From the NCBI RefSeq assembly GCF_041146395.1, contig NC_090997.1, positions 37,613,501-37,677,500 of the forward strand: 64,000 nucleotides of DNA. Direction: 5' to 3'. The position numbers were made by a program, and so were the translations under genes. This DNA is from Eulemur rufifrons. Its lineage: Eukaryota > Chordata > Mammalia > Primates > Lemuridae. The notes below the pieces were generated by a model that saw nothing but the letters and a program-made list of their open reading frames with translations, was not told the origin of the DNA and made no database searches. Below, one piece after another: positions 46,775 to 56,865 of this stretch (position 1 is the first letter of the stretch; each line of letters opens with the position of its first letter).

Positions 46775-47215
46775 AATCATGGGCTCAGAATTGGAAAAGA
46801 CATTGGTGAATATGTGTAGCCTTCACATCAATGCTGAAATCTGTCCTCCTCTCAGACAGATGGCCATTCATCCTCTGCCTGAGTAACTCCAGTAATTGGA
46901 ATTTCATAGATTCATAATGCAGACCATTCGTTGTTGGACAGCTCCTATCACTAGATATCTATTTATTGAAAATGTGTCTACCTGCAATTTGCATATATTG
47001 GTTCTAGTTCTGCTTTCTGGAGAAATATTGAATAGCTCTCTTCTCTCTTCTACATGGCAGCCTTTCAAATGTTGTGTTCCTTTAAGTCTTCTCTTTATTC
47101 AGCAGCTCTGTGTGGTTTGAACACAGCTCACCATTACTGTCACCCTTTCTGACAGTCTAGTTTATTGGATGTTTCTGACAAGACGCAATACACAGAATTG
47201 AACACAGCAGTAAGG
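46775..47215 (-). repeat. L3/CR1-type LINE fragment, antisense
   Basis: 'ctcagacagatggccattcatcctctgcctg', 'tcgttgttggacagctcctatc', 'ggttctagttctgctttctgg', 'ccttctacatggcagcctttc'-like wording at 47040-47070, 'aagtcttctctttattcagc' and 'acacagaattgaacacagcag' follow the 3' region of mammalian L3 (a CR1 relative) read on the opposite strand. L3 is among the oldest LINEs in mammals. Confidence 0.6.
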
Positions 47216-47224
47216 CAGTTGGTG

Positions 47225-47405
47225 CAGCAGAAAAACTTCTGGAATGAGCCATAACACCAAGTTAAGAATGTCAGCACTGCTGCCTACTGTGTGACATTAG
47301 GCAAGTGGCAACACAGTTGAGCCTCACACCTCATCTGTAACAGGGACATAATGACAACCCTAATACACAGCATTATTGTAGGATCAAATATGATGATGCT
47401 TGGGA
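47225..47405 (-). repeat. MIR SINE, antisense
   Basis: 'tgctgcctactgtgtgacattagg', 'caagtggcaacacagttgag', 'cctcacacctcatctgtaac', 'agggacataatgacaaccc' and 'attattgtaggatcaaatatg' match reverse MIR in order. Confidence 0.8.
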
Positions 47406-47419
47406 AAGTGTTCTATGTA

Positions 47420-47795
47420 TCACAGCCCCTGCCTTAGTCCTTTTAACTTCCCTCTCCTTGACCTAACTTTTTCATGCTCACCATATCAGCATAGTTTGTT
47501 CCTTTGTTTCCCTTTGCATCTTTGCTCAAATGTTACCTGCTAATTCAGGCCTTTCCTGACCACTGTATTTAAAATTGCCAGCAATCCCTTATCTTCTATA
47601 TTCATCTTCCTTGCATTTGTATTCTCAGCTGTGTAGATCACAATCTGAAATACATACATTTTACTTGTTTTGTGACTCCTACCACTAGAATGAAAACAAC
47701 AAAAGTTCAATATTTCATCTGTTTTTATCACTGCTTTGTTTTCAATACATAGCAGGTAATCAACAAATACTTGTTAAATAAAATAATGAATTTCC
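47420..47795 (+). repeat. L2 LINE 3' end, well preserved
   Basis: 'tttgctcaaatgttacctgc', 'aattcaggcctttcctgacc', 'actgtatttaaaattgcca', 'cactagaatgaaaacaac', 'atcactgctttgttttcaatac' and 'atcaacaaatacttgttaaat' reproduce the last about 350 bases of L2 in order (ctcaaatgtcaccttctcagagaggccttccctgaccaccc ... caataaatatttgttgaat). Confidence 0.88.
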
Positions 47796-50700
47796 ATATT
47801 TATGTTTCTGATATAGTTTGGCCAGCAAAAAGCACAATGAAATGCTTCCCATTTTTTTTTTTACCAGAAGAAAAGTACAGCTGGCAAATATATGAATAGT
47901 TCTTTTAATATTTCAGTTTCATACATTTATTGTAAGTTAATTTTTTTGTATTCCAAGAATGTTTTCTGATAAAATAGTTATCTAAGCTGGACTCCTTGGA
48001 GTGAAATATCATAATTCTAAAATTCTGAAGTATAGTTAAAAGGAAGAAAAATGTAGTTTATCACTGATTTCATTTTCTAATGACTCAAGTTCACAGTTTT
48101 GTGGGTAAATGCATAAAAGTTTTTATTTTAAAGTAACAAATCATTGCATTTCCTATTTATGAACTCATTTTAGCCCATAACCATCTTGATTTATTATTTC
48201 TGATTGACAGTATATATTACAGATATAAAACCTTTGTTACAAGTGGTCACAGCTTATGCCAGTTGACTGTTTCCATGTTAATATGGTTTTTGGAGATGGT
48301 AGATGAAGAGGAATGAATACGGTAAGGGAGGTAGAAATTCATATGTGTTCAGGACCTACAAATAGGAAATTAGGTAGGGCCAGAGGGGTGCTAGGATCTC
48401 AACTTTCCTCTCAGGGTGAGTAGAGTCTAGGAAACATGCTACCTGCCTAGATAGAGTTCTCAGGAAAACCTCATTCATCTGCTTAAAGGGAATTGTGTGG
48501 CTAAGATCATCCAGTGTAGGGAGTGCCAAATTTCTAGACTGATTGCTGTCTTTTGTGGTTTAGTGGCATGCATATCGAGCTAGCTGACTGCCTAGTCTTA
48601 ATGGAAAAAAACAACAGAAATCAGCAGAACATCTGATTGTAATAGGTGATCTGTCTACTGGCAGGCGGAAAAGGGAAGAATTTCCTCACAGCGGACAAAG
48701 TGTCTTGGGATATAGGAAAAGAAATAAAAAGATATGCTTTCATTACCCAAGAGAGTTGGCTTTAGACCTATAAATTATTGACATGTTTTTTTTGTTGTTG
48801 AATGTTTGCACATCAACCCTGATCAAATAATGCTGTCAGCGGTTAGTGCTATATCAAATTCTTCTGAATTTAAATCTGCAGAATCATGTTTGAGCAGAGT
48901 GTCTGAAAAATCCCACAGATGTTTATTTAAACTTATTTTTAATTTGCTCTAAAATGTATTTTAATCACAAGGAGGCTTTCAGCAGAATGCTATAAATTCT
49001 ATCATTGCTAAATACCGAAGCATTGCAAATATACTTGGCATGGTAGAATAATGACCAAATGAATGAATTGTTCAGTTACATTCTGTTTTAAATGGAAAGT
49101 GGTGGGGGATATATGTTTGAGAAGAATCTGTATTTGTGGTGGATGTATGAAAGTGTTTATGATTTTACAAAATATATTGGAATTAAAATTATTTCAGCAG
49201 GAATATTGGGGTACAAGGTCAGTGCAAAATTTAAGCAATAACAGCAATCATGATAGATGTTTTTGTTACATAAACAGTCATCATTGCTAGGGCACAGCAA
49301 TTGGGCACAGAATCGACTAATCGTTTTTCTAGTTACATAAGAGCTGCATTTTGGATTCAAGCTTACTGATTGGGTATCAAAGAAGATATTAATGTAATGG
49401 TTAAACTAATAAAGGTAAGGAGAGCACAAAATGAGGAATTATGTGGTTTCTAAGACTCATTTCTTCCTCCCAAATAAATAGTAGCGTCATAGCATAGCTG
49501 TAATGTAGAAGTAGTACTAGTACTAGTAGTGGTGATATTAACTAACAATGAAGTTTTTACCATGTGGCTGAAGTGAGATGCAGAGACTTCTCTGACCCTG
49601 CTGGCCCTCTGTTCTGAAGTCTGGGGCTTAGTCCCTCTGCTTCCTAGTTCAGTTGAAAACATATCTACTTATTCAGACCCTCTTGGAGGTATTGGTAGAG
49701 GGGTAAAGAAGGGGAAGATGACGTCACCTTGACCCCGAAGGAACTTAATCCTATTGTTAGCAGCTCTGAGTGGAGGTTTTTCCAAGTTCTTGGTGATCAT
49801 TGGGAAAGGAATTTTAGGATACACCATGTAAGCTAAAGTAAGCAGCTGCTTTTATTAAAAGTGAAGGTATGCTTTCTCAAGAGTAGGAGACTAGGTAGGC
49901 TTGAAAAGAGCAGCTGCCCCAGAAGGATGTGGTTTTTGGTCTTTTGAAGTCTTACTAATTGGGGGGAGGAATGTTCAAGATTAAGGGGTTGGCTTTTAAC
50001 TAAGAATTTGGGTAGTAATTCCTAGAATTGGGTTCCCTCCCATTTTTATACTTTATATGGTTGTTTCAGAACTGTCATGATGATTTCAAGGGCACAGAAA
50101 TTTTAAAAAACCACAATGTAAATGATATTGTAATTAGCCGAAGTTCATGTAAGGTGGCAGAGATAGTGGACAAGCTAGTTGAAGCCCTTCTAGTTAGCGT
50201 CTGCTTGAGGGTTGTTTAACGCTTACACCCAGTCTTCAAGCCCCTGTATCTGGTCTCAGATCTATTTCTTAGTCTCCTACTCTAACACTATGGGAGAGAA
50301 AAGACAAAAGTTGGTGGTGATTGGTTCAGGTGATGAGTAGCACAATAAGAGTTAAGAAAAGGGAAAATCACTATGTGCTGAAACGGTTAGGGAAGACTTC
50401 CTGAAATGTGCTTATGGTTTCCTTAAGTGCTGAGTAAACTTCTTGCCATAATGAATTGTTCAGGTTCTGATAAGAATTTTATAAATGGCACCCTAATAAG
50501 CTGCCATGTTTATGTTTAAAGGGGTTTTGGGATGCTTTTTAAAAAAACAGTTCAAAATGTGTATACTTTTGATATTGTAGTTCATGTATAAAAACAGATA
50601 TAATTTAGTGCTTATCCATTCTAACCATGAAAGCAGATAATATTAGATTATCAATTGTGTTTTCTGTACATATATATAGAAGAAACAGAGTTGAGAGAAG

Positions 50701-50992
50701 TGTTTTAGGTAGAACTGAAAGATAGTGTTCTACTACAAAAGATGAAGCACTGCTTTAAAAAGACAACTTTCTGCATTTTTTTGCTAACACTCATAGTAAA
50801 TGTTTCCTTCTTTCACCAGTTTGGTTGGGCTTAACTATATTAACTACATGAATTCTTTATTTAAAGCCTATCTTTGGGCCCTTGATTTTAAATCACATCT
50901 AAGATTACTTAGTTATTCTAAAAGAAAGCAAAATCTTTAAAATATATATAGATATATTATCATGTATTAAGACATAAAAGCATAAAGAAATA
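47796..50992. other. Long interval without recognised gene or repeat
   Basis: About 3.2 kb. Contains a T-run at 47852-47863 and an agtact-rich palindromic patch at 49512-49530. Open frames up to 75 codons show no domain. No transposon I can name. This is the largest repeat-poor block in the window. Confidence 0.4.
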
Positions 50993-51330
50993 CAGTCATA
51001 TGCCGCGTAACATTTTGTTTAACGACAGCCTGCACAAATGACACTGGTCCCATGTCTCATAAGATTATAATACTGTATTTTTACTCTACCCTTTCTATGT
51101 TTATATTTAGATACACAAATACCACTGTGGTACAATTGCCTATAGTATTCAGTACAGTAACATACTGTACAGTTTGTAGCCTAGGAGCAATAAGCTATTA
51201 TACCATGCAGCCTAAGTATGTAGCAGGGTATGCCATCTCGTCTTGTGTAAGTATACTCTATGATGTTGCCATAAGAGTGAAATTACCTACTAATGCATTT
51301 CTCAGGACATATCCCTGTTGTTAAGCAACA
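50993..51330. mobile_element. MER2-type Tigger non-autonomous DNA transposon
   Basis: Left end cagtcatatgccgcgtaac preceded by TA (50991-50992). The interior 'aagattataatactgtattt', 'gcctatagtattcagtacag', 'gtttgtagcctaggagcaat', 'gtgtaagtatactctatgatg' and 'tgcatttctcaggacatatcc' then 'ttgttaagcaac' is the roughly 340-base MER2 element read on its reverse strand. The terminal bases on the right have decayed. The 90-codon frame within is incidental; there is no transposase. Confidence 0.85.
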
Positions 51331-51499
51331 AATACCAGTCCACCCACTTCCCAGCTTTAAAAAAATAGATCTTTACAAGGTGGAAGAAAATTTTCTCTCT
51401 GATTTCAACTCCTTCTTCCCCTGCAGAAGTAATAATAGTGCTAAATTTGTGATATACCACCCCATGCATTTCCTCATTAGATATATTTCTGAGCTATAT

Positions 51500-52035
51500 A
51501 TATAGTATTCTTTATATTAATTGAATAAAATTACATGCACTTTTAATAACTTACTTTTTTCTTTTAACTATGAAATTCATTTTTATGTATGTAACTCTAG
51601 TTCATTTTTCATTGCTTACTAGTATTTGTTTGCATGAATATACCTCAATTTATTTAATTATTCTATCCATGGATATGTAATTTGTAATTTTTATTACAGA
51701 CAAACAATGAAGTGGTGAACAATTTTGAATGTTTCTTTGCATATATATGTGACAGTCTCTTCATATGTTTGCATACTATTTTCTTACCTTTTCTATGAAT
51801 TTTGTTCATATATTTTACCCATTTTAATGGATTTTTTCTTTATTATTTTATAAACATTGTTTAAATATTGTGAATATGCACCCTTTATTGAATACATGTG
51901 TTACATGGGCTGTGGCTTACCTTTTTACTTTTTCATGCTATCTTTTGATAAATAGGAGTTTTAAATTTTAATGCAGTAAAATGTATCGTTTCCTCTTTAT
52001 TATTTAAATGTTCAGTGTGCTATGTAAGTCTTCCG
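51500..52035 (-). mobile_element. Old L1 3' half (L1ME/L1MC-like), antisense
   Basis: 'tacctcaatttatttaatta', 'gggctgtggcttaccttttt', 'tatcttttgataaataggag', 'ttttaaattttaatgcagta' and 'aaaatgtatcgtttcctc' match antisense L1 ORF2 C-terminal coding and 3' sequence (ctgtggcttgccttttca ... cttttgatgaacagaagtttttaatttt). Confidence 0.6.
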
Positions 52036-54149
52036 GACTGCGGGAATGAAATTTAATTTAAAAGTGCTTCTTAAAGCAGTTTAGATACTAAAGATGAAAA
52101 TATTAAGCATGACTGATTTTTTAAAAAATTAAGAGTATTGGCTCTCACTGAGTTAAAACATCTTTTATCAGTAACAGTTTACTCGAAGCAGAGCCCACAA
52201 TCGTACCATAACTACTGTATATATAAATACTTTCATTTGTAAATATGAGAGTTTGGCAGTGGTGGGAGGGGGGATGAGAAATACATAAAACATCAATTTT
52301 CACAGAATTCTGATTATCAGTAGATTTAGTAATAAAAAAATTATTTACAGAAAAAGTTTTATTCACACAGGTGCATATTCCTTGCTGTACAGAAAGCTCA
52401 TGGTAACTATAAGTAATTCAAATGGGCCATTGCAATCTATGATGAAGGAAGAAATAAAGGGTTTGGATACAGTTTTATTAATAGCAGAGTGATACTGAGG
52501 TGTTTCATTGTTACAGCTGTTCTCATGGCCATTTCAAGCTTCTCTGCTTATTAATGATTATCTTTTCTTGGATAAGTTTGATCTTAGTTGCACAGTGATT
52601 TAATGGCCTAAGTTATATAATCATGGTCTAGCCAGGGCAGATAGAGCTTGTCAACCACACAAGATAGAAGCTGAAGTGACTTTGGCTTGGGTGGTCAATG
52701 TCCAGAATTCCTGAAATCCTGTTCTACTTCCTACAACCACTTACAACTAGAGAACTTATAAAGAGAGATCCTCATAAAAACCATTCATTTATTTCTTGAT
52801 ATCTCTTAATTTATCCATCATGTCCTTAATTATTTGTTTAATCTTCATTTTTATAATCACTATTCATAAATGTAGCTGTACTTTACTATAAAATAGTTGT
52901 AATTGTTGTAATGACTTGCCATTAGTAATAAAAGTTGGATAACCACTGGATTTCAAAAGAGGACCAATGAGGCCTTCAATAAGGTTCCCAACTGACATTT
53001 ACATGCTTTGGGGAAAAGCAGTGATATGGATGGATGCTGGCTTCAGGAATTCCAGACATCATCTTTCTTACTGACCTACTGAGTATGAGCTTAAGAGCTT
53101 TTGGGTAGGGGAGCCTAAAAGTTAGGATAATCCCATGAGTGTCATTCTTTGTACTCTGGCTTTGATTATTATCAGATTGAATTGTGCTCAGTTTTTTTCT
53201 TTTCTTTCCCTGTCATCCCCCCATCTTTATAAACTTAAAAAAAAAAAGCAAGGAATATGTCTAATTCACCTTTTTCTGGTCAGATTTTAGCACAGTTTTG
53301 GCCTCAAGTGTGGTATGCACACACACTGTTTGTGGAACTGAATTGCTCTCATTGAGTTGCCATACACCACACAGAATTGTCATTAAAATGATATGCATAG
53401 CTTAGTCTCTGTAAGTAAAAATATAAGGTTAACGGCCTATAGAGTGGTAAATTATTTAGGCTTATGGTTAAGATGTTTACACTACTTCAGTCCTTTTATG
53501 CTAGAAAAGTTCTATGAGAAATATTATGAGGTTTATAATTACCTTTGAATTAAGATAACAGTTGATGGATACTAAATTGTTTTATTGCTCGGTCCACACC
53601 TGGTCACCTCTTAGGCAGAAGTGGATGGTTATGGCAGCATTTTCTTAGATGGCCTCTCAGTTTTGGCCCCTTCATCTCTCCACATGTTCTCACTGCTGCT
53701 CAGTAACAGTTATCTTTCAAAAGTCCAGATATAAGCCCTGAGCCTACGTATACGTAATCTCCTATAATGATATGGGGAAAAATCTTTCGCAGAAGAATCC
53801 TTTCATCTCGCAAAGACATGTTTTTATCATGAGAATATTTAGGTAAGCTCCTTCAGTTGAATGGATTATCATGCTTGAGTGACAGTAGATGTTACTCAAG
53901 CAAGCTCACGGAGCAAAGAGCTATTAGAGACAGATGGGGAGGCTGAACAACTGGGCTTTGGCTTTATCTCATTGGTAGTCCTAACAGAGAGGCAGAGCTG
54001 AATTATCCAAAGGGGATTTGTCAGGTTGGAGGCATGAGGTGGGTATATGAGGTGAGGAGGAAGGGATGGAGGTGTGCTGTCAATCTAGGTAGAGGCAGAT
54101 CAATAGAATTGAAGAGGCTGGCAGCTGGAGCATAGCTTGACAGTTCAGT
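52036..54149. other. No gene or clear repeat recognised
   Basis: Mixed-composition interval. A 12-base palindrome with two CpGs lies at 53745-53756 (tacgtatacgta). Open frames are 73 codons or less, with no domain. Confidence 0.4.
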
Positions 54150-54375
54150 TTGATTGAGGGCTTCGGCTCTCCAGCGAGACTGAGTTCAGATCCCAGCTCT
54201 GTTACTTTCTTAGCTAAAGACTGTGCTTAACTTCTGTAACTTGCATCCCTGAACAGTTAGGGAGAATAATAATGTCTACTTCATCTTAACGTTCTTAAAT
54301 GATGAAGTGAGTTATTGTAGGTAAAGAGTGTCACACACATAGGAAACACTCACAAAATGTTAGCTATTATTTCTT
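54150..54375 (-). repeat. MIR SINE, antisense, near full length
   Basis: 'gactgagttcagatcccagctctgttac', 'gtgcttaacttctgtaactt', 'gagaataataatgtctacttcat', 'gatgaagtgagttattgtag' and 'cacaaaatgttagctattatt' follow reverse MIR in order. Confidence 0.85.
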
Positions 54376-54946
54376 GAGATGGGAAGAGTAAAGAGCTGCT
54401 TAATGTGGATTTTTACAAAGTTGGGCTTTGTGGCTTGAGACAGAATCTCCCTTCCTGTTCTCAATAGTTTAGTCAAATCTGTATAGTTCAAATTCTAAGT
54501 TGAATTTGGATTTTTTTGTGCAACAGAGTGGTGGGTTCAGCCTCAACGTGGGTGTGTATCAACGACTAAGGTCCCTAAAGGAGGCTTGGCAGGTGGGATT
54601 TCGGAGTGTGACTATATGACATGCAGGAAAGAAAATGTGCTTTGATATTAGACCTGGGCTATATGATTAAGGATGAATTTTTGAAATATTTTGGAATTTC
54701 AGGCTTCCAATCTTTTTAAATAGAAAAAAATATGGTAGAAAGATGTATAAGGTAGAAATAGTTATGAATACTTTACAAGGTTATAGTGAGATATATGATG
54801 AAACTACCTGAAATACTAGTATTTCCCATTAATTGTTTTTTCTTGTTTTAGGGCTGAAAGTCATAAAAGTTTTGAATTGGACTATTGCATAGATAAAGTG
54901 ATTACAATCTTTCGAAAGTGACATTATTTCTAGGAATGGAGTAGGA

Positions 54947-55131
54947 CGGTGGTTCTAAGATTAGTCCCTGGACCAGCAGCATCAATATTACCTGGGAACA
55001 TGTAAGAAATGCAAATTCTCCAGCCAACACCAGACCTACTGAATCAGAAACTCTGGTGGAGGAGTATAGGAATGTGTGTTTGATGAGGCTTCCTTGTGAT
55101 TCCAAGGCAGGCCCAAATGTGAGATCCACTG
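54947..55131 (+). mobile_element. MER5A (hAT-Charlie non-autonomous DNA transposon), complete
   Basis: 'cggtggttctaagattagtccc', 'ggaccagcagcatcaatatt', 'acctgggaacatgtaagaaatgc', 'agacctactgaatcagaaac' and 'tctggtggaggagt' match MER5A along its full length to the right end 'gagatccactg'. Flanks gagtagga (54939-54946) and gagtagac (55132-55139) match at 6 of 8, the size of a hAT duplication. It has no coding capacity; the minus-strand open frames crossing it are incidental. Confidence 0.92.
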
Positions 55132-55139
55132 GAGTAGAC

Positions 55140-55839
55140 TAAAGAAGGAGGAAGCACTAATTCTGTCATGTTTTTGGACTGCTTTGTGTTCTCTGCATTC
55201 ATGAAAAGCCACATGTCCATGTATTGCCTTTCCACCTATTATCTTTTCTTGGCCTTTTCTTCTCAGATATTTTTCCCACAGTGGCAGCCATATATGGTCA
55301 AAATAAACTTCAAGTAGACAAACATTTCTTGTTCCCTTCCCCCCCCCTTTTTTTTTGGTTTAATCTTTCATCAAATTCTTCCTTTAAAGGATTTGCCCAG
55401 TTACTTACGGTTTGGAAAACATTGACACCATTGGACTTCAGATAGTTTACTTTCACACATGTGCAGATTAGTAGCCACAGGTTCTAAGAACCCCTCTGTA
55501 GATTTCAGAGCTCTTTCTCTATACCGTTCCCTCCTCTGTGGCAGTCTATTCTGACAAATTCTTGTATCTCTGGCTTCTCTGGACTCTCTGACCTCACCCT
55601 GACATTCAGGCCCTGTTTGGGTCCCACCTCTCTAGACCACTAACTGGAAACTACCTTCGGCTGATACAGCTGGTACAGTTGTGGGGCTCAACTAGCTTAT
55701 GTGCCTTTTGTAGGGAATCATAGTCCTGCACTGCTTTCTGACCACTGTAACTCTAAACACTGTTGTTTTATATTTTTGGTTTTGTTTTCTAGTTGTTCAA
55801 GGTAGGAGTGTAAATATGGTCCTTTTAAACTCCATTTTG
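55140..55839. other. No gene recognised
   Basis: Includes a C(9)T(10) homopolymer junction at about 55340-55360 and pyrimidine-rich text at 55480-55640. No exon or repeat family recognised. Confidence 0.4.
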
Positions 55840-56865
55840 GTTAGAAACCTCCACTTTATTGAGGTACAGTTTACATACAATGAAATGGAAAATACTAAGT
55901 GCACCATTGATGGCGCTAACAAATGCATACACCTGCATATCCCAGCTCCGTATCAAGATAGAGAACATTACCTCACCCCAGAAAATCCCTTCATTCTGCT
56001 TTCCAGTCAGCTCCTTTACACATCTAGAAGAGACATTATTCTGATTTTATTCACCATTGATTATTTTGTCTGTTATAAATTCATTTACATAGAAACTTAA
56101 AGTATATACATGTTTGTCTTATTTTTCATTCAGTATAATTTTTGAGATTCATTCACAATGTTGAGTACATCAATAGTTCATTTCTTCTATATATCTTCCA
56201 GTTATACTTTTGATTTTTTATGTATCCCCAATTTTATTTAGATATGTGTTTACTTTGCAAATATTTGGGGGATTTCTTAGACATTTATAATCATTTTTCT
56301 TGTGACTAGAGAACATACTGTGTAAAATGTCTTTTCAAATTTATTGAGAATTATTTTGTCCCAGCATATGGTGTGTCTTTTCAAAAGTCTCATATGAACT
56401 TGAAAAGAATTTGTATGAGTTCTGCATCTATAAGGTATAGCGTTCTGTAAATGTCAATCAGATCAAGAAAGTTGGTAGTGTCTTCTAGATCTTCTAAATC
56501 ATCATCATCGTCATCATTATTCAAGGTTTAGTTCTATGAATTACTGAAAGAAATGTGTTAAAAACTTCAGATATGATTATGGATTTGCCTTTCTTTTAAG
56601 TTCTTTCAGTTTTTGCTTCATATATTTTAAAGTTCTATTATTGGTGTTATTTGCATACACATTTAGGATTTCAATCTTCCTGATGACTTGATCTTTTTAT
56701 CATTTTGAAATGTTCCTTTATTTCTCTGGTAATATTTTCTTGTCATGAAGTTTTTTTGTCTAATGTTAATATAACCTTACCAGATTTCTTATGTTTACTG
56801 TTTGCATTTTCAGTTATATTCAACCCATATTTGTCTGAAAATAGTTAATCACCTTAGTCTACATT
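55840..56865 (-). mobile_element. Old L1 with 3' end joined directly to 5' ORF2, antisense
   Basis: 55840-56215 matches an antisense L1M 3' untranslated region ('cactttattgaggtacagttt', 'atcaagatagagaacattacctcacc', 'aattcatttacatagaaac'). From about 56216 the text is antisense ORF2 from a much more 5' position ('gcaaatatttgggggatttc', 'ctagagaacatactgtgtaa', 'cttgaaaagaatttgtatgag', 'aaatgtcaatcagatcaag', 'tttttgcttcatatattttaaag', 'catacacatttaggattt'). The intervening ORF2 is missing. Either one internally deleted element or two abutting fragments. A short CAT/TCA repeat lies at 56499-56520. Confidence 0.75.
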
